DNA of 11,849 nt from GCA-002784865 sp035646815 (GCA_035646815.1 DASRON010000048.1:1-11849); one strand, 5' to 3'. Shown: positions 1 to 7,900, numbered from the stretch's first letter. Notes: a model not told the origin generated them from the letters alone. Numbers and translations are program-made.

Positions 1-1264
1 GAAAAAAATTTAAAGAAAAAATACTAAAAAGCGCTGCCATTATCAGTAATCTCTTTTGTATTTTAGGATTTTTTGTGTAATATTTTCTTTCAACTAAAGT
101 ATTGAAAGCTTCTTTTTCTAATTTTAAAAATGTTTTATAAAAATCTACTTTTAGATCATTAATTTTTACACTATCTCCATCTTCAAATAGTCTATTGATT
201 AGTATTTTCTCAAACTCTGTTAAATCTTTATCATCTTTTCTGAGTTTTCTAACAACTTGTTCCTTGCTACTCGTATCAATAATTCCTAATATTTTTGATT
301 GTTTATTTTTTTCTTCAAGCTTGATATATTTTCTTATTGCTAAGTCAAATATCGTTGCTATGATGTCGTCTTTCTCAAGCTTAGCGGTGTCAATAATTCC
401 AGATAAAGCAGGAATAATTCTTTGATTTTTTTCATCTTTAGGAATATCAAAATTAACACTAAGCTTACCAAATCTTTTTTTATTTTTATTTTTTCGGTAC
501 CTAAAAATTAAAAATGGAGCTAGCATAAGATTTAGAAAAATAAGTATTAAATAGTAATTTTTATAAATAGAATTAAAGAGCTTATCTCCAAAATTTTCTG
601 GAGGATTTTTTGATAATATACTTTTTGGAAAAGTATTTACGGGATATACAGAAACCACTGTTAACCCCTCATTTATATTAAGAGGTTCCAAGGTAGATGC
701 AATACCTTCTTGAATATCACAATTCTTCTCTTTTGATGAAAAAGTTCCAGTAAAACAAATTGTTTTTTCTTTTTTTGTACTAGAGTCTGTAATTATTTCT
801 GCACTTGCCCTCTCAATAACTATCTCCCATTTATTTCCAGTTATGTTCCAGTAGATTTCGTCATGATCTGAAAAATTACTACCAATTCCGTTTTTAACTG
901 TATAATAAATTTTATAAATATGATTTCCCGTAATTATTCTATTCGCATTTCCTATTTTAATTTCAACTTGATTTGCACTTTTTGTTTTCTTAAAATTTTC
1001 ATTACTTCCGTCTTTTTCAACTCTTACATTCTCAATTTCAATTATTCTATACCAACCACCTACTTTAGCATACAAGGGAATAAATCTATAAAGTCCATGT
1101 CTTTCTAAATTTTCAAAATCATAATTAATCGTTTCTATAATATCCATCTGTCCATTGCTTTTTGCAGTTATTGAAACATCAAAAGAGTGAATTACCTCAG
1201 CAAAAACAAAAGAAGGTTTAAAAACAAAGAAAAATATTGCAAATAAAAAAATGATTTTTTTCAT
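1..1264 (-). CDS. DUF2207 family membrane protein, C-terminus cut off by the window edge
   Basis: An open frame of 421 codons runs from an ATG at 1264 to the left edge without a stop, so the C-terminus lies outside. Residues 1-22 form a signal peptide (MKK, a Phe/Ile-rich core, then VFA before Glu). Residues 25-210 match the extracytoplasmic part of DUF2207: a DGxxxxxETINYDF-like stretch (38-50), HGLYRFIP (56-63), ITGNHIYKIYY (111-121), and DEIYWNITGNKWEI (135-148). Cys170 and Cys182 could form a disulfide. A membrane segment at about 238-255 is followed by a basic patch (RYRKNKNKKR). The cytoplasmic part contains IPALSGIID and DIIATIFDLAIRKYIKL (299-315), typical of the family. A second membrane segment starts near 405. 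The family has no established biochemical function. It lies 74 bases after rnj with no convincing promoter or Shine-Dalgarno, so it may be the tail of that operon. Confidence 0.88.
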   Translation of the reverse strand, partial: MKKIIFLFAIFFFVFKPSFVFAEVIHSFDVSITAKSNGQMDIIETINYDFENLERHGLYRFIPLYAKVGGWYRIIEIENVRVEKDGSNENFKKTKSANQVEIKIGNANRIITGNHIYKIYYTVKNGIGSNFSDHDEIYWNITGNKWEIVIERASAEIITDSSTKKEKTICFTGTFSSKEKNCDIQEGIASTLEPLNINEGLTVVSVYPVNTFPKSILSKNPPENFGDKLFNSIYKNYYLILIFLNLMLAPFLIFRYRKNKNKKRFGKLSVNFDIPKDEKNQRIIPALSGIIDTAKLEKDDIIATIFDLAIRKYIKLEEKNKQSKILGIIDTSSKEQVVRKLRKDDKDLTEFEKILINRLFEDGDSVKINDLKVDFYKTFLKLEKEAFNTLVERKYYTKNPKIQKRLLIMAALFSIFSLNFF

Positions 1265-1338
1265 TTCAGATTACTGTTCAGAATAGTTTATTAAATCTTA
1301 CCAGATGTTTTCAAAATTTCCTACTTATCTATTTTTGA

Positions 1339-2991
1339 CTAAACTTCAACAACAACAGGAAGAACCAGGGGATGTTTTTTAAAGTTTTTGTAGATATATG
1401 CTTCAGAAATTTTTCCAGTTATTTTTCTTATTCTTATCCAATCTTTAACTGCTCCCTTTCTTTGTTGAAACTCTTTTTTTAATTCTTGACTTAAGTTTCT
1501 ACTAAGAATTCTTGCTTCGTCTGATGAAAAACCTCTTGCAATAATATTTGGATTTTCTACAATTTGTCCTGTTGATGCATCAACTTCTATCATTACTATA
1601 ACCACTCCTTCTTGTGCAATCTTTTGCCTGTCGCGAAGAACAAATTGCTCAACTTCTGCTCCTGAAATCTCATCCACATATACTGTTTTTAATTGAATTT
1701 TTCTCCCTAGTTTTCCTTTCCCATTTAAAAATACAACTTCTTGCCCATCTTCTGGTAGAAAAATGTCTTCTTCTAAAAGTCCATGTAATTTAGCAAGATT
1801 CTTATAGGCAACCATTTGTCTATACGTCCCACCAATTGGAACAGTAGACCTAGGATTAGTTAAAGCCATTAACAAAAGTGTTTCTTGTGATGAACCATGT
1901 CCTGAAACATGAAAACTATCACTTATTTCAGAATACACCACCCTTGCTCCTGTTCTTGAAATTGCATCAATTACTGCGTTTATGGAAATTTCATTTCCTG
2001 GAATTGGATCTGCTGAAAAAACTACCACATCTCCTGAATTTAATTTAACAAATCTGTGTTCATTATTAGCAACTCTTGTCATGGAAGAATTTTCCTGGCC
2101 CTGACTTCCAGCAACTACTAAGCAAAGATCGCGATCTTTATAATTTTTTATTTGATCAGCAGTAATTACAAAATTTCTTGGAAAACTCATATATCCTAAT
2201 TTTTCTGCAATGTCTTTTGCTCGTATTAATGATCTTCCTACGAAACAAATCTTCCTACCAGTTCTCTGGGCAGCAATAACTGCTTGGTTTAATCTTGAAA
2301 TGTTTGAACTGTAAGTTGTTAGAATAAATTTTCCTTCACATTTCCGCATTTCCATTTCAATACTTTCTTCAAGTTTTCTTTCTGAAGGAGTATGCCCCTC
2401 TCTTTCAGCACCTAATGCGTCTGACATTAAACATAAAACGCCCTCAGTTGCACATTTTGCTATTTTGGCAAAATCAACAGGTTTTTTATCAAAAGGTGTT
2501 AAGTCAAACTTATAATCACTGCCATGATAAAAGTTTCCTGCCTGAGTTCTTATAAAAAGATTTGAAGCATCAGGGATAGAATGAGTTACTCTTATAAAAG
2601 AAATTCTAAATCCCCCTAAGGAAACATCTCCTCCATCAAAATCAACTGTTTTTACTCGAATAGGGGATTTAAATTCTTCAAGTTTTCCATTTGCAAACGC
2701 TGCAGTTAATGGGCTGGCGAAAATTGGGAAAGAAGGAAGCTGAGGAAGAATAAAAGGTAATGCACCGATATGATCTTCGTGTCCATGAGATAGAATCATT
2801 CCAACAATCTTTTTTTTAGTTTGTAATAAATAGGAAATATCAGGAAGCAGTAAATCCACACCAAGAACAGTCTCGTCTGCAAAACCAATTCCACAGTCAA
2901 CTATTAATATTTCTGTTTCAGATTCATAAAGATACATGTTTTTAGTCACGTCCCCTGATCCACCTAATGGTATAAATTTTATTTCATTCAT
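1339..2991 (-). CDS. rnj: Ribonuclease J (metallo-beta-lactamase/beta-CASP RNase)
   Basis: RNase J degrades and processes RNA by endonuclease and 5'-3' exonuclease activity in the cytoplasm. The 550-residue length fits the family (about 550-560). Visible in order are: the N-terminal IPLGGSGDVTKNMY motif; the zinc-binding HGHEDH (His69, His71, Asp73, His74); THSIPD with His137; GSDYKFD with Asp159; the beta-CASP domain from about 200 to 350; HVSGHGSSQE (361-370); and a C-terminal domain from about 450. Unusually, the loop that normally reads PxHGEYR is PIGGTYR (385-391), so the expected metal-ligand His is Gly387 and the Glu is Thr389. The start at 2991 gives the complete N-terminal motif. It lies 9 bases after the Lon-like gene, so co-transcription and translational coupling are likely. 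The stop codon is TAG. Confidence 0.95.
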   Translation of the reverse strand: MNEIKFIPLGGSGDVTKNMYLYESETEILIVDCGIGFADETVLGVDLLLPDISYLLQTKKKIVGMILSHGHEDHIGALPFILPQLPSFPIFASPLTAAFANGKLEEFKSPIRVKTVDFDGGDVSLGGFRISFIRVTHSIPDASNLFIRTQAGNFYHGSDYKFDLTPFDKKPVDFAKIAKCATEGVLCLMSDALGAEREGHTPSERKLEESIEMEMRKCEGKFILTTYSSNISRLNQAVIAAQRTGRKICFVGRSLIRAKDIAEKLGYMSFPRNFVITADQIKNYKDRDLCLVVAGSQGQENSSMTRVANNEHRFVKLNSGDVVVFSADPIPGNEISINAVIDAISRTGARVVYSEISDSFHVSGHGSSQETLLLMALTNPRSTVPIGGTYRQMVAYKNLAKLHGLLEEDIFLPEDGQEVVFLNGKGKLGRKIQLKTVYVDEISGAEVEQFVLRDRQKIAQEGVVIVMIEVDASTGQIVENPNIIARGFSSDEARILSRNLSQELKKEFQQRKGAVKDWIRIRKITGKISEAYIYKNFKKHPLVLPVVVEV

Positions 2992-3000
2992 AATTTTTAT

Positions 3001-4071
3001 TTAAGTTGCTAGGAACTGCTTTAAATTCTCAGCCGTTACATGAACTTGAGCATCTTGCCCTACTTTTCCTTCAATAATAAGTTTTGCTGTTTTTCTACAA
3101 ATCCCTTCAATTGTTCGCTCAAGACTTCTAATTCCTGAATCAAAACCCAATGGTCTTATAATATTTGGCCATAAAGTATCATCAATTAAAAGCTGATTAT
3201 CAGAAAGACCAGATACTTTTCTAATCTTTGGAAAAAGATATGTCTTTGCGATAACTGTTTTTTCCTCATCTGTATAGGATGGCATTTGAATTATTTCAAG
3301 TCTATCTAGAGCTGCTGTTGAAATATTAGTTGTGTTATTTGCAGTTGTAATAAATAAAGAGTGAGATAAATCAAAAGGGTAATCAATGTAATGATCTGTA
3401 AATGCTTTATTTTGTTCAGGATCTAAGAGTTCAACTAAAACACCCATTATATCTGCTCTTGCAGCTTCAGTTACTCTATCAAGCTCATCAAGAAGAATTA
3501 CTGAATTTTTACTTTGTGCATGAACAATTTTTTTAACAATCGCGCCTGGCTCTGCTTCAGCAAGAGCGCGAGACTGACCACGTAAGATTTTTGCATCTCC
3601 CATTCCTCCAAAAGGAATTCTTTCAAATTTTCTTCCCATTGCTTCGGCAATAGAATAAGCAAGTGTTGTCTTACCAGTTCCAACAAGACCAATTAGACAA
3701 AGTATAGGCGCTCTAATTGTCATATCCTGACCCTGATTAGTTTTTAAATTAAGCATTATTGAAGAAAGATACTCCAAAATTCTATTTTTGACACTTTCAA
3801 GTCCATAATGATTTTTATCTAAAATCTGTTTTGCTGCGTTTATATCTAAGAGATCTTTTGTTTCTTTTGTAAAGGGAAGCGCACATATCCAGTCTATATA
3901 TTTTGCAGCACTCTCAAAATTTATAAAAGTTGCCCCTCCTGCTTTAAGACCTGCTTTTAACATAGAAAGCATGCCATTAACTTTTTCCAAAAGCTCTGGA
4001 GGTAAATTTGCTACTTTTATTTTTTCTTCAAGTTTTTGCACTTGAATTTCTAAAGAACCTGTTTGATCCAT
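3001..4071 (-). CDS. Lon-derived AAA+ ATPase without protease domain
   Basis: The protein has 356 residues from the ATG at 4071. An in-frame TTG at 4089 would add six residues, but it is a weaker start and no Shine-Dalgarno favours it. Residues from about 8 to 45 look like the helical coiled-coil that precedes the ATPase in Lon, followed by YIDWICALPF and DKNHYGLESVKNRILEYL, both Lon hallmarks. The AAA+ core has Walker A GLVGTGKT (128-135), Walker B ILLDELD (192-198), LLDPEQN and DHYIDYPFDL, sensor-1 TTANN, arginine finger LDRLE and sensor-2 GIRSLER. It stops just after the small alpha domain. The Lon N-terminal substrate domain and the Ser-Lys protease domain (full Lon is about 780 residues) are absent. 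The segment matching Lon's pore loop RRTYIGALPG reads SRALAEAEPG, without the aromatic. It is probably an active ATPase but not a protease. Its position between pnp and rnj hints at a role in RNA turnover; this is inference. Confidence 0.85.
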   Translation of the reverse strand: MDQTGSLEIQVQKLEEKIKVANLPPELLEKVNGMLSMLKAGLKAGGATFINFESAAKYIDWICALPFTKETKDLLDINAAKQILDKNHYGLESVKNRILEYLSSIMLNLKTNQGQDMTIRAPILCLIGLVGTGKTTLAYSIAEAMGRKFERIPFGGMGDAKILRGQSRALAEAEPGAIVKKIVHAQSKNSVILLDELDRVTEAARADIMGVLVELLDPEQNKAFTDHYIDYPFDLSHSLFITTANNTTNISTAALDRLEIIQMPSYTDEEKTVIAKTYLFPKIRKVSGLSDNQLLIDDTLWPNIIRPLGFDSGIRSLERTIEGICRKTAKLIIEGKVGQDAQVHVTAENLKQFLAT

Positions 4072-4104
4072 ATATCTATAATACAACAATTAGGAGATAA
4101 ATAG

Positions 4105-4125
4105 AAAATAGCTATTCGCTATTTT
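4105..4125 (-). other. Stem-loop between pnp and the Lon-like gene
   Basis: A perfect 8-base-pair inverted repeat, AAAATAGC and GCTATTTT, encloses a 5-base loop. It starts 4 bases past the pnp stop codon and is followed on the transcribed side by a U-rich stretch (TTTTCTATTT). The stem has only two G-C pairs, so it is a weak terminator at best. It may instead protect or mark the pnp mRNA end, giving uneven expression of pnp compared with the genes after it. Confidence 0.4.
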
Positions 4126-4129
4126 AAAA

Positions 4130-6448
4130 TTAACGTGGCTTCCTGTTATAACGTGATACTCCACTCTGTGGCCTAACTTGTCTTCCTCCCATATTTTTTG
4201 CATGCCATTCTTTTTCTCGTTCACGTCTAAATTGCATTGCTAGGGGATGATCACTTTGCACTTTTTGTGAAGATCCTTCTTCTTTTTGTGAAGAGTTTTC
4301 TTCAGTACCGCTTTTTTCTCTTCCTTTATTTCCCCCGTCTGCATTTTCCCCAAACAACATAGAAAGATTAATTCTACCTTGGTCATCAATTTCAATTACT
4401 CTTACTTTCACCTTTTGTCCAATCGATACTATTTCATTTGGGTCTTTTACAAACTCTGAAGACATTTTAGAAACATGAACCATTCCTTCTTTACCTGGTA
4501 AAATTTCTACAAATGCTCCAAAAGGTAGAATTCTTTTTACTTCTCCTTCAAAAATTTCACCAGAAGTTATCTCGCGAACTAGATTCTTAACCCAATCTAC
4601 TGCTTTTCGTACTGCCTCTTCAGAAGTTCCCGAAATTGCCACTGATCCATCATCTTCAACATCTACTGTTGCACCTGTCATTGCAATAATATTTTTAATA
4701 ACTTTTCCTCCCGGACCAATAACTTCTCCTATTTTTTCAACTGGGATTTTAACCATTTCAATCTTTGGTGCATATTCTGAAACTTCTTCTCTTGCTTGAG
4801 GCATAACTGAAAGCATTTTTTCTAAAATAAACAATCGAGCAATTTTTGCTTTTTCTAAAGCTTCTTTGGCTTGATCAATAGTTATACCTGCAATTTTAAC
4901 GTCTAATTGAATTGCTGTAATACCATCTTTTGAACCAGCAACTTTAAAGTCCATATCTCCTGAGAAATCTTCCAATCCTAAAATATCAGTTAGTATCTGG
5001 TATTTTTCATCAGAAGTCATAAGCCCTATCGCAATTCCTGCAATAGGATTTTTAATTGGGACACCAGCGTCCATTAAGGCAAGCGTTGATCCGCAAGTTG
5101 CAGCCATAGATGTTGATCCATTCGAAGAAAGAATTTCAGAAACAACTCTTATTGTATAAGGAAATTTAATCTGATCAGGAATAACAGGCTTAAGTGCTCT
5201 TTCTGCTAAAGCTCCGTGTCCAATTTCTCTCCTTGAAGAAAAACCCATTCTTCCTGTCTCTCCTACAGAATATGGAGGCATAGAATAATGATGAATATAT
5301 TTTTTTGACTCTTCTCCCTCTGCTGATTCAATTAATTGTTCTAGTCTTGGAGATCCTAATGTTGCAACCGTAAGCCCTTGTGTTTGACCTCTCTGAAAAA
5401 TTCCAGATCCATGAGTTCTTGGTAAAATTGAAACACGGCAAGAAATTTCTCTTATTTGATCCATTTTCCTTCCATCTGGTCTTAATCCTTTTTTAAGAAT
5501 ATTTTCCCTAATACTTGTAAACAAAACATATTCTATTGCTTTTGCGATATTTTTTTTATCTAATGAAAAATCAGAATTTGTAGACTGTTCTCTTTCAAAA
5601 ATCTCATCTACTAAATCTCCTGCTCCGTTTCCATTTGATTCCTTGCTAAGTCTTTCTTTAAGAAGCGCTACTGCTTCTTCTTTATATGATTTTTGAATTA
5701 GTTTTTTTGCCTCTTCAAATTTTTGATCAAAATTAACAACTTCCTTTTTTACTCCTATTTCCTTAGTAAGTTTTTCTATAAATTCAATGATCTTTTTATT
5801 TTCTTCATGTGCTTTCTTAATTGCTTCAAGAATTTTATCTTCTGAAATTTGATTTGAACCTGCTTCAAGCATTAAAGTCTTTTCTTTAGTTTGAGTTGCA
5901 ATTAAATCTAATTCTGAGAACTCTGATTCAGCATTCCCAGGGTTAACAACGTATTCAAAACTACCATTATTTGGTTCTTTCACAAAACCTATTCTTACTG
6001 CGGCAACTGGACCATTCCAAGGGATTTTTGATATAGAGAGCGCTGCTGAAACTGCATTAATTGCTAAAATATCTGGCTCGTTTTCTCCATCAACTGATAA
6101 AACTGTCACAATTATCTGAACTTCTTTTTTGAATTCTTTTGGAAAAAGGGGTCTAATTGATCTATCAATAAGTCTTGCGGTTAAAATAGCATCATCTGAT
6201 GGTCTTCCTTCTCTTTTTACCCATCTGCTTCCTTTGATTCTTCCACCTGCATAAAGTCTTTCAACGTATTCAACAGTAAGAGGAAAATAGTCAATATCTT
6301 CTCTTAGCTTTCCTTCTGTAACAGTTGCTAATATCATGGTATCACCCATTCTTGCTAAAATAGAAGATGTGGCTTGAATTGCCAACTCACCTGTTTCAAA
6401 AGTTATTTTTTTACCCGATAATTCCAGTTCTACTGAGGTTTTCTTCAT
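4130..6448 (-). CDS. pnp: Polyribonucleotide nucleotidyltransferase (PNPase)
   Basis: PNPase degrades RNA 3' to 5' using phosphate and releases nucleoside diphosphates; it works as a trimer with a central RNA channel. All domains are present in 772 residues. They are a first RNase PH-like domain (about 1-230, with the VEYVERLYAGGRIKGS stretch), a helical linker (about 230-300), and a catalytic second RNase PH domain (about 305-555). A KH domain (GEVIGPGGKVIKNI, 574-587) and an S1 domain (about 631-700) follow. Active-site features visible are RREIGHGALAERAL, NGSTSMA (the usual SSS phosphate-binding motif as STS) and LEDFSGDMDFK with Asp494, Asp500 and Lys502 matching E. coli Asp486, Asp492 and Lys494. 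A charged, low-complexity tail (700-772) ends in an Arg-rich segment. The start codon directly follows the rpsO stop (TAAATG), so the two are translationally coupled. Confidence 0.97.
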   Translation of the reverse strand: MKKTSVELELSGKKITFETGELAIQATSSILARMGDTMILATVTEGKLREDIDYFPLTVEYVERLYAGGRIKGSRWVKREGRPSDDAILTARLIDRSIRPLFPKEFKKEVQIIVTVLSVDGENEPDILAINAVSAALSISKIPWNGPVAAVRIGFVKEPNNGSFEYVVNPGNAESEFSELDLIATQTKEKTLMLEAGSNQISEDKILEAIKKAHEENKKIIEFIEKLTKEIGVKKEVVNFDQKFEEAKKLIQKSYKEEAVALLKERLSKESNGNGAGDLVDEIFEREQSTNSDFSLDKKNIAKAIEYVLFTSIRENILKKGLRPDGRKMDQIREISCRVSILPRTHGSGIFQRGQTQGLTVATLGSPRLEQLIESAEGEESKKYIHHYSMPPYSVGETGRMGFSSRREIGHGALAERALKPVIPDQIKFPYTIRVVSEILSSNGSTSMAATCGSTLALMDAGVPIKNPIAGIAIGLMTSDEKYQILTDILGLEDFSGDMDFKVAGSKDGITAIQLDVKIAGITIDQAKEALEKAKIARLFILEKMLSVMPQAREEVSEYAPKIEMVKIPVEKIGEVIGPGGKVIKNIIAMTGATVDVEDDGSVAISGTSEEAVRKAVDWVKNLVREITSGEIFEGEVKRILPFGAFVEILPGKEGMVHVSKMSSEFVKDPNEIVSIGQKVKVRVIEIDDQGRINLSMLFGENADGGNKGREKSGTEENSSQKEEGSSQKVQSDHPLAMQFRREREKEWHAKNMGGRQVRPQSGVSRYNRKPR

Positions 6449-6721
6449 TTATTTTACTTTTAATCCTATCTTTTTCTCGATTTCAGAGGAGCGCTTTGCG
6501 TCCACTTTTTTTAAGAAACTAAGAAGTCTTCTTCTTTTTGCAATCATCGATAAAAGTCCACGTCTTGAATGATTATCATGATCATGTGCTTTTAAATGAT
6601 CTGTAAGTTTTGTTATTCTGGTTGATAAAAGAGCAACCTGAACTTCAGGACTCCCCGTATCGCCCTTTACAGTTTGAAACTCTTTAATAATGTTTTGCTT
6701 CTGAGTGGTACTAAGCGGCAT
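6449..6721 (-). CDS. rpsO: 30S ribosomal protein S15 (uS15)
   Basis: S15 binds 16S rRNA in the central domain and nucleates platform assembly of the small subunit. The 90 residues fit the usual 88-90 length. Family signatures seen are GDTGSPEVQVALLSTRI (20-36), LTDHLKAHDHDNHSRRGLL and RRRLLSFLKK. It is first in the rpsO-pnp-lon-like-rnj gene run and has its own promoter just upstream, with a leader of roughly 47 bases. No Shine-Dalgarno sequence is visible in the A/T-rich leader. The rpsO-pnp pairing is widely conserved. In E. coli S15 represses its own translation; I see no clear structure here that would do so. Confidence 0.98.
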   Translation of the reverse strand: MPLSTTQKQNIIKEFQTVKGDTGSPEVQVALLSTRITKLTDHLKAHDHDNHSRRGLLSMIAKRRRLLSFLKKVDAKRSSEIEKKIGLKVK

Positions 6722-6774
6722 ATCTAATATATTTATTTAATTGAAATCTTATAATTGATTCTCTTTATTTTAGT

Positions 6775-6803
6775 ATTATAACAGTTATTTTTAAAATTTT
6801 CAA
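6775..6803 (-). promoter_or_regulatory. Strong sigma-70-type promoter for rpsO-pnp
   Basis: On the minus strand TTGAAA (6798-6803) is followed after exactly 17 bases by a perfect TATAAT (6775-6780). A TGT immediately before it makes an extended -10 element. The predicted start of transcription is near 6768, about 47 bases before the rpsO ATG. The -35 lies just 4 bases past the stop of the preceding gene, and no terminator is seen between them, so read-through from the nusA promoter probably adds to expression. Confidence 0.8.
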
Positions 6804-6807
6804 TCAT

Positions 6808-7887
6808 TTAAAAATTTGTGGAGCCTTTGTAGATTTTTGGGGCAAGCCAATCTTCGGGAGGATTCTCGATTTGTTTTTCTTTTTCTACTTGTTCTATTGG
6901 AACTGTTTCGTTTGTTTTCTTAACAGTAGGTGCTATTTCCGGCTGATTACTTCCCTTTTCCTCCTGTCTTCTTTGAGATTCAGCAATCTGTTTTCTAAGT
7001 CTTTCCATTACATCAGCTGAACTCTGTGTTGCTTGCTGTTTAGAAGTTTGCTGAAACTGCTGAACTGGTTGTTGCTGAGATAGTTGTGATACCTGCTGTT
7101 GGGGAGCTTGTATAGTTTGTAGTGATTCAAAATTTGTTGATCTTTGTCTTACTAAAGATATTCTTCTTGCTCCATTTCTAATTAGTGCTCCTGCCATCTC
7201 AAACGCAAGATAGCTTGTTTCAGGATCTTGGAAATCACTTGTTGCAAATGATATTCCTGACAAAAGATTTTGAGAAATATCCTGATCCATTGGTAAACCT
7301 AAAAATAGAATTAAATTTGAAATAATTTCTGAAACCGAAGAAGATTTTGAATCTACTACGGCAATATCTCCAAAACCCTGATTTTCAGATTTATTGTCAA
7401 TATTTATAACTTTTGTGTCTTTAAGATCTGCAACATCAAAAATTGAGCTTAGGTCGGAAAGCTTTGGAGTTCCTACTATAAATAAAATGGCTGGTTTACT
7501 TGAAGATCCACTTGTAAATTTAACATCTTTTTGGGAAAAATTAAGTCCTTGGGGACCTGCTTTTACAATAATATTTAAGAGTTCATTTTCAAGAGTATAG
7601 GAAACTTTTTCAATTTCTCCTTCTTTATACGGAAATGACGCCACTAAGTCTCCACCTGACATTCCTAAGGTTTTCTTTACTTTGTCTATACCTACAAGGT
7701 TAGATATTTCAACAATCGGCTGATCAGGAGCTGCGATTATAACTGATTTTCCTCCTAAGGTTAAAGATAAATACAAAGAGAGGGCAGCACCCATATCATC
7801 AAGGCTCGGATTTTTTCCAACAACAACAGCAACTGTGTTTGCTGTGCTTAATAAATCTTTAATTTGTTTAAAAGTAAGTGAATCCAT
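6808..7887 (-). CDS. NrnA/DHH-family phosphoesterase homologue, catalytically degenerate
   Basis: This 359-residue protein follows the layout of NrnA-type DHH phosphoesterases (nano-RNA/oligonucleotide or pApA hydrolases), but the metal-binding residues are replaced. The HxNPDGDAxGS motif reads GKNPSLDDMGA (24-34). The Asp of the second motif is Gly139 in FIVGTPKL. DHH itself is DNK (164-166) within INIDNKSENQGFGD. The TDTG motif is FATS (214-217), followed by the typical DPETSYLAFEMAGALIRNGA. An extra segment of about 45 residues (about 85-130) is not usual in NrnA. After about residue 250 a Gln-rich linker (258-290), a charged helix-like stretch and a conserved-looking end (PPEDWLAPKIYKGST) follow. 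Its position between infB and rpsO is where nrnA sits in many bacteria, which supports orthology. It probably binds rather than cleaves; partners are unknown. It begins 13 bases after infB with a weak AGG five bases before the ATG. Confidence 0.72.
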   Translation of the reverse strand: MDSLTFKQIKDLLSTANTVAVVVGKNPSLDDMGAALSLYLSLTLGGKSVIIAAPDQPIVEISNLVGIDKVKKTLGMSGGDLVASFPYKEGEIEKVSYTLENELLNIIVKAGPQGLNFSQKDVKFTSGSSSKPAILFIVGTPKLSDLSSIFDVADLKDTKVINIDNKSENQGFGDIAVVDSKSSSVSEIISNLILFLGLPMDQDISQNLLSGISFATSDFQDPETSYLAFEMAGALIRNGARRISLVRQRSTNFESLQTIQAPQQQVSQLSQQQPVQQFQQTSKQQATQSSADVMERLRKQIAESQRRQEEKGSNQPEIAPTVKKTNETVPIEQVEKEKQIENPPEDWLAPKIYKGSTNF

Positions 7888-7900
7888 ATATGCCTATTTT

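Noticed and set aside
1265..1338. Promoter-like TTGAAA-N18-TAAACT before the DUF2207 gene
   Set aside because: The -10 matches only four of six positions and spacing is not ideal; in such AT-rich sequence this is expected by chance.
4069..4089. TTG at 4089 as start of the Lon-like gene
   Set aside because: An ATG six codons later at 4071 is a better start; the extra residues add no recognisable feature and no ribosome binding site supports the TTG.
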